Shown here: positions 50,864-60,731 of the stretch, piece by piece
Numbering within the stretch: the first letter of the stretch is position 1
Layout: the number at the start of each line of letters is the position of its first letter
Origin: Gammaproteobacteria bacterium
GTDB taxonomy: Bacteria; Pseudomonadota; Gammaproteobacteria; Competibacterales; Competibacteraceae
Assembly (NCBI GenBank): GCA_024235095.1
Contig: JACKNC010000001.1
Coordinates: 1,091,501 to 1,155,500, forward strand
Reading direction: 5' to 3'
DNA: 64,000 bases
Made by a program: the position numbers and the translations under genes
Notes under the pieces: generated by a model
Seen by the model: only the letters and a program-made list of their open reading frames with translations
Database searches by the model: none
Told to the model about the DNA's origin: nothing

Positions 50864-51629
50864 ACGCCATGGGTGGCGAGAATTCAGCGTATTGAGCGTC
50901 CCACTGCTGATTTTACTGGTCAGCGCAGGATCGGCGCTGGCAGCGCCAACCGGCTTGCCGGCTGTGACCATTACTCCCACAGAAGGCGGCGGTGAAACAT
51001 GGTCCATGAGTCTGCAAATCCTGGCGTTGATGACGATGTTGACGTTGCTGCCATCGGTGCTGCTGATGATGACCGCCTTCACTCGCATCATCATCGTACT
51101 GGCCCTGCTGCGCCAGGCCATAGGCACCATGCAAACGCCAAACAACCAGATTTTGATCGGCCTGGCGCTGTTTCTCACTTTTTTCATCATGTCCCCGGTT
51201 TTCGATCGTATTAATGACCAAGCGCTCGTTCCCTATTTGAATGAGACGCTAAGCTTCCAGGATGCGTTGCGAGAAGCCCGGCAACCCTTGCAAGCCTTCA
51301 TGCTGGCCCAAACCCGGGAAAGCGATCTAGCGTTGTTCACGAAGTTGTCCGGGCGGGCTTCACTGGAATCTCCTGACCAGGTGCCATTTTCGTTGCTCGT
51401 ACCCGCCTATATCACCAGCGAACTTAAAACCGCTTTTCAAATTGGTTTCATGTTGTTCATGCCGTTTTTGATCATTGATCTGGTGGTCGCCAGCGTGTTG
51501 ATGTCGATGGGTATGATGATGCTGTCGCCAATGATGATTTCCTTTCCTTTTAAATTGATGCTGTTTGTGCTGGTGGACGGATGGGGATTGATCATGAATA
51601 CGCTGGCCTCCAGCTTCTATATTCCCTGA
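50844..51629 (+). CDS. fliP: Flagellar export gate protein FliP
   Basis: 261 residues. A signal peptide (about 15-33, ending GSALAA) is followed by TM helices with PSVLLMMTAFTRIIIVLALL, TPNNQILIGLALFLTFFIM and LVPAYITSELKTAFQIGFMLFMPFLIIDLVVASVL. FliP forms the core of the type III export gate. Part of the tightly packed fliL-flhB operon. Confidence 0.96.
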   Translation: MTHRLPERHGWREFSVLSVPLLILLVSAGSALAAPTGLPAVTITPTEGGGETWSMSLQILALMTMLTLLPSVLLMMTAFTRIIIVLALLRQAIGTMQTPNNQILIGLALFLTFFIMSPVFDRINDQALVPYLNETLSFQDALREARQPLQAFMLAQTRESDLALFTKLSGRASLESPDQVPFSLLVPAYITSELKTAFQIGFMLFMPFLIIDLVVASVLMSMGMMMLSPMMISFPFKLMLFVLVDGWGLIMNTLASSFYIP

Positions 51630-51647
51630 ACCTCGTTGGAGATTGTC

Positions 51648-51917
51648 ATGACTCCGGAAACGATTATCACCCTGGGCCAGCGTGGCCTGGAACTGGCTAT
51701 CCTGGTTTCAGCGCCCATGCTGTTAACGGGACTAGTCGTCGGCGTTCTGATTAGTATGTTCATGGCCGCAACTCAGATTAATGAAATGACGCTGACTTTT
51801 GTGCCCAAGTTGCTGGCGGTGGCGACGGTGCTCTTGTTAGCCGGTTCATGGATGCTTGGACTGCTGGTTGACTTTACGGAAACTCTTTTTAGGGAAATCC
51901 CGAACCTGATTGGCTAG
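51648..51917 (+). CDS. fliQ: Flagellar export gate protein FliQ
   Basis: 89 residues from the ATG at 51648, with GGAG before it. Two TM helices (about 16-38 and 52-75) and the conserved ISMFMAATQINEMTLTFVPK mark FliQ. It sits between fliP and fliR in the conserved order and joins the FliPQR gate. Confidence 0.95.
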   Translation: MTPETIITLGQRGLELAILVSAPMLLTGLVVGVLISMFMAATQINEMTLTFVPKLLAVATVLLLAGSWMLGLLVDFTETLFREIPNLIG

Positions 51918-51920
51918 ACC

Positions 51921-52700
51921 ATGCAAATCAGCAGTGTTGAAGCCGCCGCTTGGGTCGGAACATTCCTGTGGCCGCTGACCCGGGTCGCTGCGCTGGTCAT
52001 CACGGCGCCGGTCCTGGGTTCGCGGGTCACTCCACGCCGAATTCGTTTGATGCTGGCGCTGGCTTTGACTTGGGCGATCCTGCCGCTTATGCCGCCGATG
52101 CCGATGGTCGAGCCGCTGAGTCCGACAGGTCTGCTGGTTACGGCTCAACAGGTGCTGATTGGGCTGAGTATGGGTTTCTTGCTCCGGCTGGTATTCGGCG
52201 CCCTGGAATTGGGCGGCCAAGTGATCGCGACCCAGATCGGCCTCGGTTTCGCCAGCTTGGTTGATCCGCAAAGCGGCGTACAGGGTCCCTTGTTGAGCCA
52301 GTTCTATACTTTGCTCGGCACCTTAGTGTTTTTAGAGCTGAATGGTCATCTGATGCTGATACAACTGTTAGTGGACAGTTTTACCGTGCTGCCTGTTGCT
52401 CCAACCGGCGCCGATCGAGACTGGCTATGGATTGTGGTCAGCTGGGCCAGCCAAATGTTCGCTGGCGCTGTTTTAGTCGCATTGCCGGCGATTGCCTCAC
52501 TTTTGACCGTTAATCTGGCTTTCGGGGTCATGGTGCGCGCTGCGCCACAGTTAAATATCTTCGCAGTTGGATTTCCGATTACCCTGGTGCTCGGTCTGTT
52601 GATTATTCTTTATAGCTTGCCCACTTTGTTGTATCAGTTAAATAATCTGTTTGCCGAGGCATTTCGCAGCATCAGCCAATTGGCGGGAGGAAACAGCTAA
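51921..52700 (+). CDS. fliR: Flagellar export gate protein FliR
   Basis: 259 residues with six or so hydrophobic helices. LTRVAALVITAPVLGSRVTPRRIRLMLALAL and VIATQIGLGFASLVDPQSG are typical of FliR. Its stop TAA overlaps the flhB start (TAATG), which suggests coupling. Confidence 0.95.
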   Translation: MQISSVEAAAWVGTFLWPLTRVAALVITAPVLGSRVTPRRIRLMLALALTWAILPLMPPMPMVEPLSPTGLLVTAQQVLIGLSMGFLLRLVFGALELGGQVIATQIGLGFASLVDPQSGVQGPLLSQFYTLLGTLVFLELNGHLMLIQLLVDSFTVLPVAPTGADRDWLWIVVSWASQMFAGAVLVALPAIASLLTVNLAFGVMVRAAPQLNIFAVGFPITLVLGLLIILYSLPTLLYQLNNLFAEAFRSISQLAGGNS

Positions 52701-53815
52701 TGGCCGAAGATGAAAACGGCCAGGATAAAACCGAGGAGCCTACTCCGCGACGTCGACAGGAAGCCTCCGAAAAAGGACAAGTTGCCCGCTCCCGCGAGTT
52801 GACAACCCTGATGATGCTGTTCGTTGCCACAGGGAGCCTGCTGATTCTGGGACCGAGCCTCATCGAGGGACTGGCTGCACAGATGCGCGCTGGCTTGGCG
52901 CTGGACCCGAAAAAAATTACCAATCCTGGACAAATCCCCGAAGTTCTAGGCCAACTATTCGTTGATCTACTGCTGCTGTTAGCGCCCTTTCTCAGTCTGA
53001 TGATGATCATCGCCCTGCTTGCCCCGTTGGCGCTCGGTGGTTGGACCTTCAGCTTGAGTTTCAAGGGTATTCATCCTATCAAGGGACTGGCCAAGCTATT
53101 TTCCTGGAACTCGCTGATGGAGCTGCTCAAGGCGCTCATCAAGTTCCTGGTGGTCGGCGGCGCAGCGGTATTTCTGCTCTGGCATAGTGAAGCAGAATTA
53201 CTGCATCTGGGCCGCGAACCACTTCAACCGGCGTTGGTCCACACTGCTCGGATTCTCGGCTGGACCTTTTTGATCCTGAGTCTGCCCATGTTGCTGATCG
53301 CCAGTGTCGATGTACCTTTTCAAATTTTCAATTACATTAAAAACTTGCGTATGACCAAGCAGGAAGTGCGCGATGAGTCGAAAGACATTGAAGGCAAACC
53401 TGAAGTCAAAGCCCGGATTCGTCGTTTACAAATGGAGTTTGCCCAGCGGCGGATGATGGAAAAAGTGCCAATCGCCGATGTGGTCGTTACCAACCCCAGC
53501 CATTATGCGGTAGCGATGGAATACAAGCAGGCCATCATGGCGGCGCCGGTCATCGTTGCGATGGGCGTTGAACAGACTGCTTTGCGTATCCGCGAACTGG
53601 CGGTCCAGCATCGGGTGCCATTGGTCCAGTCGCCCTTGTTAGCACGCGCCTTGTACTATAACGGCAAACTGGATAAACCGATTCCCAATCCCTTGTACCG
53701 CGCGGTTGCCCAAGTACTGGCTTATCTGTATCGCCTGCGTCAGGAGGAACCCTTCAACCGGGATCCGATTATCATGGAAGATGTGCCGGTGCCGCCTGAG
53801 CTACGCACCGAATAA
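52700..53815 (+). CDS. flhB: Flagellar export switch protein FlhB
   Basis: 371 residues. The N-terminal part has EPTPRRRQEASEKGQVARSRE followed by four TM helices; the cytosolic C-terminal domain has MTKQEVRDESKDIEGKPEVKAR and the autocleavage loop. The loop reads NPSH, whereas the family has NPTH; the Asn and Pro needed for cleavage are kept. FlhB switches export from rod/hook to filament subunits in response to FliK, which is encoded at the right edge. Confidence 0.94.
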   Translation: MAEDENGQDKTEEPTPRRRQEASEKGQVARSRELTTLMMLFVATGSLLILGPSLIEGLAAQMRAGLALDPKKITNPGQIPEVLGQLFVDLLLLLAPFLSLMMIIALLAPLALGGWTFSLSFKGIHPIKGLAKLFSWNSLMELLKALIKFLVVGGAAVFLLWHSEAELLHLGREPLQPALVHTARILGWTFLILSLPMLLIASVDVPFQIFNYIKNLRMTKQEVRDESKDIEGKPEVKARIRRLQMEFAQRRMMEKVPIADVVVTNPSHYAVAMEYKQAIMAAPVIVAMGVEQTALRIRELAVQHRVPLVQSPLLARALYYNGKLDKPIPNPLYRAVAQVLAYLYRLRQEEPFNRDPIIMEDVPVPPELRTE

Positions 53816-53869
53816 CATAGCGAAAAATATGAGACTAATTATCTTATCGCTTAGAGAAAGAGGTGTGCG

Positions 53870-55960
53870 GTGAACCTGGCCGCCACCTTGGGCAGCATAA
53901 CCCGTTCCGGGTTGGGCGCCCCGGCTCTGATGATCATCATCCTGGCGATGGTGGTTATTCCACTACCGCCATTCGCGCTGGATGTGTTCTTCACCTTTAA
54001 TATCGCCTTGGCACTGGTGGTGCTACTGGCGAGCATCTACAGCGAGCGGCCCCTGGATTTCACTGCCTTCCCTACCATATTGCTGATCGCCACTTTGCTA
54101 CGACTGGCGCTCAACATCGCATCGACCCGAGTGGTGCTGCTGAACGGTCATGCAGGGGCGGATGCTGCCGGTAAAGTTATTGAAGCCTTTGGGCAATTTG
54201 TGATTGGCGGCAACTTCGCAGTGGGTATCGTCGTATTTGCCATTCTAACAATCATCAATTTCGTAGTTGTCACTAAAGGCGCCGGTCGGGTCTCGGAAGT
54301 CAGCGCCCGTTTTACCCTGGACGCCATGCCCGGCAAACAAATGTCGATCGATGCCGATCTTAATGCTGGCGTCATCGATCAGGCCGAGGCCAAGCTCCGG
54401 CGATCCGAAGTGGTGCAAGAAGCCGATTTCTATGGCTCCATGGATGGCGCCAGCAAATTCGTGCGCGGCGATGCTATCGCCGGGTTGCTCATCACATTTA
54501 TCAACATGCTGGGCGGCATCGCCATCGGTACGCTGCAGCACCAGTTGTCAATGGGGGAAGCAGCGCAGTTTTATATTCTGCTGACGATCGGCGACGGCTT
54601 GGTAGCCCAAATACCATCACTGCTTCTGTCTACCGCTACCGCCATTATTGTCACCCGCGCCTCCGGTTCTCAGAATATGGGGCAGCAAGTAACCCGGCAA
54701 CTGTTTGGGAGTCCGCAAGCCCTGGCGGTCACCGCAGGCATCATCGGCATGCTAGGGCTGGTTCCGGGGATGCCCAATCTGGTGTTCATGAGTCTTGCCA
54801 CGGTAGCTGGCTATCTAGCCTGGCGCATTTACCGACAACAACAAATCGAAACCGTAACACAGCCCGCTGCTGGCGGCGCTCCCGCAGAACTGGGCGGCGC
54901 CATTGAGAGTGCGGAAACCCGGGAGGTCAACTGGGATGATGTACCGCCTCTGGATACGATCGGCATGGAGGTCGGCTATCGGCTGATTACTTTGGTTGAT
55001 CGTAATCAGAACGGTCAACTGTTGACGCGAATTAAGGGGGTTCGCAAAAAACTGTCCCAGGAACTAGGCTTTTTGATTCCTCCCGTACATATTCGCGACA
55101 ACCTGGATCTGGCGCCAACCGCCTACCGAATCGCTTTGCTAGGCGTTACCACCGCTGAAACCGAAGCCTTCCCTGATCGGCAGTTGGCGATCAATCCAGG
55201 TCAGGTGCAAAGTACTCTGCCAGGGATCGCTACTCAGGATCCAGCTTTCAAGCTGCCTGCCGTATGGATCGAGCCGAATCTGCGTGAGCAGGCGCAGACC
55301 CTTGGCTACACCGTGGTGGACGCCAGCACCGTCATCGCGACTCACCTCAATCAAATCCTGATGAGCCATGCCCATGAATTGCTTGGTCACGAGGAAACCC
55401 AGCAATTACTGGATCGATTGGCCAATACCATGCCGCGCCTTGTGCAGGACCTGGTGCCCAAGACCCTGACATTGCGCGTCGTCGTGCGGGTGCTGCAAAA
55501 CCTGCTGCTGGAACAGGCGCCGATCCGCGATATGCGAACTATCGCCGAAACTTTGGCGGAGCATGGAGTCCGGAGTCAGGACCCTGACGTCTTGACCGCA
55601 GCCGTCCGCGTGGCGATCGGAAAGATGATTATTCAAAATATCAATGGCTTGGAGGATGAATTACCTGTCATTACATTGGCGGCTGATCTGGAACAGATAT
55701 TGCTGCGTACTCTGCAAACAGGCAGGGACGAGCAGGCGCCCCTGGAACCGGGACTCGCTGAACGCCTCCACAAGGCGCTGCTGGAAACTGCCCAGAAACA
55801 GGAACTGGTCGGGCAACCGGCGGTACTACTGGTTCCAGACGCGATCCGTCTCATGTTGGCGCGTTTCACCCGGCATGGGATCCCCAATCTTCATGTCCTC
55901 GCTTTCAGCGAGATCTCCGAGGACAAGAAACTCAAGGTGATCGCCACAGTAGGTAAGTAA
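53870..55960 (+). CDS. flhA: Flagellar export protein FlhA
   Basis: 696 residues, GTG start. Eight TM helices in the first ~330 residues include the LPPFALDVFFTFNIALALVVL and conserved loop RVSEVSARFTLDAMPGKQMSIDADLNAG (a FHIPEP hallmark). GDGLVAQIPSLLLSTATAIIVTR follows, then the cytosolic domain that binds chaperone-substrate complexes. It starts a new unit 54 bases after flhB. Confidence 0.97.
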   Translation: MNLAATLGSITRSGLGAPALMIIILAMVVIPLPPFALDVFFTFNIALALVVLLASIYSERPLDFTAFPTILLIATLLRLALNIASTRVVLLNGHAGADAAGKVIEAFGQFVIGGNFAVGIVVFAILTIINFVVVTKGAGRVSEVSARFTLDAMPGKQMSIDADLNAGVIDQAEAKLRRSEVVQEADFYGSMDGASKFVRGDAIAGLLITFINMLGGIAIGTLQHQLSMGEAAQFYILLTIGDGLVAQIPSLLLSTATAIIVTRASGSQNMGQQVTRQLFGSPQALAVTAGIIGMLGLVPGMPNLVFMSLATVAGYLAWRIYRQQQIETVTQPAAGGAPAELGGAIESAETREVNWDDVPPLDTIGMEVGYRLITLVDRNQNGQLLTRIKGVRKKLSQELGFLIPPVHIRDNLDLAPTAYRIALLGVTTAETEAFPDRQLAINPGQVQSTLPGIATQDPAFKLPAVWIEPNLREQAQTLGYTVVDASTVIATHLNQILMSHAHELLGHEETQQLLDRLANTMPRLVQDLVPKTLTLRVVVRVLQNLLLEQAPIRDMRTIAETLAEHGVRSQDPDVLTAAVRVAIGKMIIQNINGLEDELPVITLAADLEQILLRTLQTGRDEQAPLEPGLAERLHKALLETAQKQELVGQPAVLLVPDAIRLMLARFTRHGIPNLHVLAFSEISEDKKLKVIATVGK

Positions 55961-56018
55961 GCGAACCGATGCGGCTGGCCCGGGGTGCGGAAGCCGTGAT
56001 AACAGCGGGAAGAAAGCG

Positions 56019-57350
56019 ATGAAGATCAAGAGACTATGCGCCGCCAATATCCGCGAGGCTATGCGCAAGATTCGCGAGGAACTGGGACCGGAAGCCGTGA
56101 TCCTGTCCAACCAGCGGACCGCTGCCGGTTTTGAAATCGTTGCAGCCATCGATTACGACGAGCAAACCCTGCGACAGGCAACCCTGGACGCCGCTGCCCA
56201 GCGTCGCGCGCTGGCTCGGGAAACCGAGGCGCAATTTGAGGAACATCCAGACCTTGACGCATCACCAGCGGCGTCAACGGATCGACCACCGGTTGATTCA
56301 ATTCCCCAGCAGGTCACCGCCACGCCTGAACAGGATCGACTTGCAACTTATACTCCCCAAGAGCGGGCAGCGCCCGCGCGACTCGACAAGTCGCGAGTAG
56401 TCTGGGCCCAGGATCCACTACTCGTCGAGATGCGTAATGAAATCAAGGTAATGCATAACTTGCTGGAACGGCAGTTATCTGGCCTGGCCTGGGGAGAACT
56501 GGCGCGTCGGCAACCCCACCGGGCTGATTTGTTAAGTCAATTGCTGGATTTTGGCCTTAGCCCCAACCTGTGCTTACGATTAGCCGAGGCGGCCGCCAAT
56601 GAGCCATATCCAGAACGAGCCTGGCGGCTGGCGCTGGAAACCCTCGGGCGCAGTCTTACCGTCACTGAGGACGATATTTTGACGCAGGGCGGCGTTGTCG
56701 CGATGATCGGTCCGACGGGCGTCGGCAAAACCACCACTATCGCCAAACTGGCGGCGCGCTATAATCTTCGACATGGTCCACATCATGTCGCGCTGATCAC
56801 AACGGACAGCTATCGGATCGGCGCCTTCGAACAACTCTGTACCTTTGGGGTCATCATGGACGCACCCGTCCGGCTAGTGCGCACTGCGCAAGAACTGCGT
56901 GATGCAATCACTGGTTTTTCCGATAAATCTCTGATCCTGGTCGATACTGCCGGCATGGGCCAGCGCGATCTCCGTTTATCGCAACAATTTGCGCTGTTAA
57001 AAGACGCCCCACAGATTCGTAATTATCTGGTGCTAGCAGCTAATGCCTTGCATGCGGTGCTGCGCGAAACCGTGGCGGTATTTGGCCGTGTCCCACTGAG
57101 CGGCGCTATTCTCACCAAGGTTGACGAAACCACTCGCCTGGGTGCAGCGCTTTCGGCGGTCCACGAAAAAAGGCTGCCGCTGGCTTATATCGGCAACGGT
57201 CAGCGCGTACCCGAAGATCTCCTGGTGGCGCGCATTGACGCCTTAATTCGCATGGGTGAAGAGTTTGCCGGTTTGTACAACGAACCGACTGAACATGACA
57301 CGCTTGCCTTGACCTTTGGCAAGAGGTTGGCCGCCCATGCCTCTTGCTGA
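56019..57350 (+). CDS. flhF: Flagellar placement GTPase FlhF
   Basis: 443 residues. The N-terminal basic domain has REAMRKIREELGPEAVILSNQ. The SRP-type GTPase domain has MIGPTGVGKTTTIAKLAARY (P-loop), LITTDSYRIGAFEQL, LVDTAGMGQRD and TKVDETTRLG. It marks the pole for flagellum assembly in polar flagellates. It precedes flhG, and the two are often opposed in number control. Confidence 0.95.
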   Translation: MKIKRLCAANIREAMRKIREELGPEAVILSNQRTAAGFEIVAAIDYDEQTLRQATLDAAAQRRALARETEAQFEEHPDLDASPAASTDRPPVDSIPQQVTATPEQDRLATYTPQERAAPARLDKSRVVWAQDPLLVEMRNEIKVMHNLLERQLSGLAWGELARRQPHRADLLSQLLDFGLSPNLCLRLAEAAANEPYPERAWRLALETLGRSLTVTEDDILTQGGVVAMIGPTGVGKTTTIAKLAARYNLRHGPHHVALITTDSYRIGAFEQLCTFGVIMDAPVRLVRTAQELRDAITGFSDKSLILVDTAGMGQRDLRLSQQFALLKDAPQIRNYLVLAANALHAVLRETVAVFGRVPLSGAILTKVDETTRLGAALSAVHEKRLPLAYIGNGQRVPEDLLVARIDALIRMGEEFAGLYNEPTEHDTLALTFGKRLAAHASC

Positions 57351-58221
57351 CTCCGAGCAAAACTCATCCATGAACATGCCGAGCCACCATCGACCAGTCC
57401 GGGTTATCTGCATTACCAGCGGCAAGGGCGGCGTAGGTAAAACCAACATCACTGTCAATCTCGCCCTGGCGCTGAGCCTGCAAAACCAGAGTGTGATGCT
57501 GCTGGATGCCGACCTAGGACTGGCGAATGTCGATGTGATTCTGGGACTGCATCCCCTGTACAACCTGTCGCATGTAATCAGTCAGGAACGCACGCTGGAA
57601 GAGATTATCATTGCCGGACCCAATGGCGTTCGGATTATTCCGGCCAGCTCTGGCATCAAGCGCATGGCGGAACTCGGACCCGAAGAAAATGCTGGGCTGG
57701 TCAATGCCTTCAGTGAGTTGAACGATTCGCTGGATATTATGCTGATCGACTCCGCGGCCGGCATCTCTGACAGCGTGGTCACCTTTTGCCGGGCTGCTCA
57801 CGAAGTAGTCGTGGTCGTTTGCGACGAACCGGCGTCGATTACTGACGCTTACGCCCTGATCAAGCTGCTCAGCCAAGACTATGATGTCGACCGTTTTCAT
57901 ATTCTAGCTAACCGGGTAGTCACCGCACAGGAAGGCCGGGAACTGTTCACCAAACTGGTCAAGGTTTCCGACCGGTTTTTGGACGTCACCCTGAACTTCT
58001 TTGGCTCCATTCCAGAGGACCCGCAGTTGCGCAAAGCGGTTCAGGCGCAACGCGCCGTGGTTGAAGCATTCCCGGGCAGTCGCTCTGCGGAAGCCTTTCA
58101 CCGGCTCGCCACTCAGGTGGTCAGTCGTTGGCCCATGCCGCGCACAGCGAGCGGTTATCTGCAATTCTTCATCGAACGGTTGATTAATCCGGATTATGCG
58201 GTTGAGGAACGCGCTGAATGA
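57337..58221 (+). CDS. flhG: Flagellar number regulator FlhG/FleN (MinD-like ATPase)
   Basis: 294 residues from the ATG at 57337, which overlaps flhF; an ATG at 57370 would give a 283-residue protein and is equally plausible. The P-loop ITSGKGGVGKTNITVNLALAL, DADLGLANVDVILGL, IDSAAGISDSVVTF and CDEPASITDAYALIK are typical. FlhG restrains flagellar number, in Pseudomonas by blocking FleQ. It overlaps fliA by ATGA. Confidence 0.95.
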   Translation: MPLADSEQNSSMNMPSHHRPVRVICITSGKGGVGKTNITVNLALALSLQNQSVMLLDADLGLANVDVILGLHPLYNLSHVISQERTLEEIIIAGPNGVRIIPASSGIKRMAELGPEENAGLVNAFSELNDSLDIMLIDSAAGISDSVVTFCRAAHEVVVVVCDEPASITDAYALIKLLSQDYDVDRFHILANRVVTAQEGRELFTKLVKVSDRFLDVTLNFFGSIPEDPQLRKAVQAQRAVVEAFPGSRSAEAFHRLATQVVSRWPMPRTASGYLQFFIERLINPDYAVEERAE

Positions 58222-58943
58222 AAGGTCTGGCCCTGTACGCCAGCCTCGGCGGCGACACGGCGGATGATCTGATCTCCCGGGGCGCGCCACAGGTAAAGCG
58301 CATTGCCTATCATCTCCTGGCGCGCATGCCGGCCTCGGTCCAGGTTGATGATTTGATCCAGGCGGGTATGTTGGGTCTTTTGGAAGCGGCGCACCGTTAT
58401 GACTCGGCGCAGGGCGCGAATTTCACAACATTTGCCGAGCCGCGTATTCGGGGTGCGATGCTCGATGAAATCCGCAGGGGCGACTGGACTCCACGCTCGG
58501 TGCATCGCAAGGCGCGCGAGGTGTCCGCCGCCATTCATGCCGTGGAAACAGCGACAGGGCGCGAAGCGCGCGATCGCGAGATTGCTGAACAAATGGGTCT
58601 GACGCTGGCCGAATATCACACTACACTGAATGACCTGCGCGGTCAAAAACTGCTGTCGCTGGATGAAGCAGGCGCGGATGATGAGAATGAACTTGAGCAT
58701 ATTCCGGCCAGTGATAATGACCCGTCAGAAAATGTGAGCCGCGAACATTTCTGCAAGCTACTCGCAACAGCCATTGACCTGTTGCCAGAACGGGAGCGGC
58801 TGGTGCTATCACTCTATTATGATGAAGAGTTGCACCTGAAGGAAATCGGCGCGGTGTTGGGCGTCAGCGAATCCCGGGTTAGCCAACTGCATAGCCAGGC
58901 GCTAGCTCGATTGCGCGCCCGAGTTGCAAGCAAGAATGGATAA
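58218..58943 (+). CDS. fliA: Sigma factor FliA (sigma-28)
   Basis: 241 residues. Regions 2, 3 and 4 are visible: VDDLIQAGMLGLLEAAHRYD, FTTFAEPRIRGAMLDEIRRGDWTPRSVHRKAREV, and LPERERLVLSLYYDEELHLKEIGAVLGVSESRVSQLHSQAL. It reads late flagellar promoters (filament, motor, chemotaxis). No flgM is in the window. Confidence 0.96.
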   Translation: MKGLALYASLGGDTADDLISRGAPQVKRIAYHLLARMPASVQVDDLIQAGMLGLLEAAHRYDSAQGANFTTFAEPRIRGAMLDEIRRGDWTPRSVHRKAREVSAAIHAVETATGREARDREIAEQMGLTLAEYHTTLNDLRGQKLLSLDEAGADDENELEHIPASDNDPSENVSREHFCKLLATAIDLLPERERLVLSLYYDEELHLKEIGAVLGVSESRVSQLHSQALARLRARVASKNG

Positions 58944-58981
58944 GAAGATATATTTTCATTTTGTTTAGAGAGTAAAAAAGC

Positions 58982-59725
58982 ATGGATATTTTGACTCTTG
59001 TGGGTCTAATCGTCGGGTTCGGCGGCATCATCGGCGGTATGTTATTGGAAGGTGGCCATATCGGATCGCTGATGAATGCCCCAGCGTTCCTCATCGTGGT
59101 AGGGGGTACTTTTGGCGCGGTTTTGATTCAATTGCCTATGGACGTTTTCAAACGCGCGCTGGGCCGGGCTAAGTGGGCGTTTATGCCACCCACAGTGGAT
59201 CTGCAGGCTTCTATTGAAAAAATAGTTGAATGGAGCAACATCGCTCGTAAAGAGGGTTTATTACGATTGGAGGATTACATTCAGCAAGAACCTGACCCCT
59301 TCGCTTCCAAAGCACTACAGTTATTAGTTGATGGCAAGGAACCCGAGGAAATCCGCCATATTCTGGAAATGGACTTGACGATTCATGAAGAGAGCGAACT
59401 GCAATCAATTACTTTTTTTGAAGCCTTGGGTGGCTACGCGCCGACTATCGGCATTATCGGCGCAGTATTAGGCCTTATCCACGTTATGGGTAACTTGGCC
59501 GATCCGAGTAAATTAGGCGGTGGTATTGCCGCTGCATTTGTGGCCACAATTTACGGCTTGGTTCTGGCTAATGTATTTGCCTTGCCGATGGGTAATAAAA
59601 TTAAAAGCTCCATTAAAAGAAAAGGGCGTCTTTGTGAACTGATTATTGAAGGAATTATCGCTATTGCCCATGGCGAGAATCCACGCAATATTGAATCTCG
59701 CCTGCAAGGCTTTATTCAGCACTAG
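58982..59725 (+). CDS. motC: Flagellar stator protein, MotA/PomA type (MotC)
   Basis: 247 residues. TM helices at about 3-22, 34-50, 150-172 and 181-203 with the GGYAPTIGIIGAVLGLIHVMGNL segment and cytosolic loop with EEIRHILEMDLTIHEESE (charged, rotor-facing). The order fliA-motC-motD matches the second stator set of pseudomonads. Coupled ion (H+ or Na+) not determined. AGAGAG precedes the start. Confidence 0.93.
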   Translation: MDILTLVGLIVGFGGIIGGMLLEGGHIGSLMNAPAFLIVVGGTFGAVLIQLPMDVFKRALGRAKWAFMPPTVDLQASIEKIVEWSNIARKEGLLRLEDYIQQEPDPFASKALQLLVDGKEPEEIRHILEMDLTIHEESELQSITFFEALGGYAPTIGIIGAVLGLIHVMGNLADPSKLGGGIAAAFVATIYGLVLANVFALPMGNKIKSSIKRKGRLCELIIEGIIAIAHGENPRNIESRLQGFIQH

Positions 59726-59734
59726 GGATATATT

Positions 59735-60658
59735 ATGAGCCGCAAGAAACACGAGGAAGGTCACGAAAATCACGAACGCTGGTTGGTCTCCTATGCTGAT
59801 TTTATCACGCTGCTTTTTGCGTTTTTCGTAGTAATGTATGCGGTTTCCTCGGTCAACGAAGGCAAATTCCGGGTGTTAGCGCAATCAATGATGGTTGTCT
59901 TTAGAACGATGGATCCACATAGCGCTAAGCCAATCCAGGTAGCTTCAATGGTGGGCGCATCAGCTCAACAAGCGGTTGGGCAGCCAAGTGCGACAAACCA
60001 TAGCGTTGCGCCTGATCTACGTCCGATGCCTTCGATGGTGTTGCAACGCGCGCCTCGCGCCCTTGTAACACTGGCTAGAGGTGATAACCCGAGCGAAAAA
60101 GTCAGCGCGACCGACCCCGAGTCGAGCACTGATCCAAATCTGACCAAGGTTGTCGCTAAATTGCAGGCTTATTTATCTGAACTTATAAAAGCGGATCTGG
60201 TTAATTTGCGGAGCAATTCACTTTGGGTGGAAGTGGAGATTAAAAACAATATTCTTTTCGACAGCGGTAGCGCGATTGTCAACCCGGAAGCCCAAGAGCC
60301 TTTGGCGAAGATCGCTGAAGTTCTCCGTGAAGTGCCCAATCGTATTCAGGTTGAAGGATTTACGGACAATCGGCCCATCAATACGCCGGTCTATCCATCA
60401 AACTGGGAACTTTCGGCAGCGCGCGCGGCGAATGTAGTCAATTTGCTGATGAAAAATAGAGTGCGGCCTGAGCGGATGTCGGCGGTAGGCTATGGCGAAT
60501 TTCAACCGATCGCTGATAATGGCACCGAACAGGGTCGGATGCAGAATCGGCGGGTCGTACTGGTCATTATGGGCAATACTGAAACTCGTTATCCTGTCCA
60601 GACGAACCAGGTCAATGCTGTCCCATCCCTGGAAAATACTCGTCAACTTCTCAATTGA
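59735..60658 (+). CDS. motD: Flagellar stator protein, MotB type (MotD)
   Basis: 307 residues. A single N-terminal TM helix with the ion-carrying Asp in SYADFITLLFAFFVVMYAVSS, a linker (about 45-150) and a C-terminal OmpA-like peptidoglycan-binding domain (about 165-290, VEGFTDNRPINTPVYPSNWELSAARAANV) are present. It anchors the stator to the wall. It follows motC by 9 bases. Confidence 0.94.
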   Translation: MSRKKHEEGHENHERWLVSYADFITLLFAFFVVMYAVSSVNEGKFRVLAQSMMVVFRTMDPHSAKPIQVASMVGASAQQAVGQPSATNHSVAPDLRPMPSMVLQRAPRALVTLARGDNPSEKVSATDPESSTDPNLTKVVAKLQAYLSELIKADLVNLRSNSLWVEVEIKNNILFDSGSAIVNPEAQEPLAKIAEVLREVPNRIQVEGFTDNRPINTPVYPSNWELSAARAANVVNLLMKNRVRPERMSAVGYGEFQPIADNGTEQGRMQNRRVVLVIMGNTETRYPVQTNQVNAVPSLENTRQLLN

Positions 60659-60731
60659 CCAGATAGAGTTTACTGTTTTAACTGTTGTTTAAAATAACTA
60701 ATAACTTAAATTTATACGTCAAGGCTAGCCA

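Noticed and set aside
55961..56018. CTGGCCCGGGGTGCGG before flhF as a sigma-54 promoter
   Set aside because: GG and GC are 8 bases apart instead of 10.
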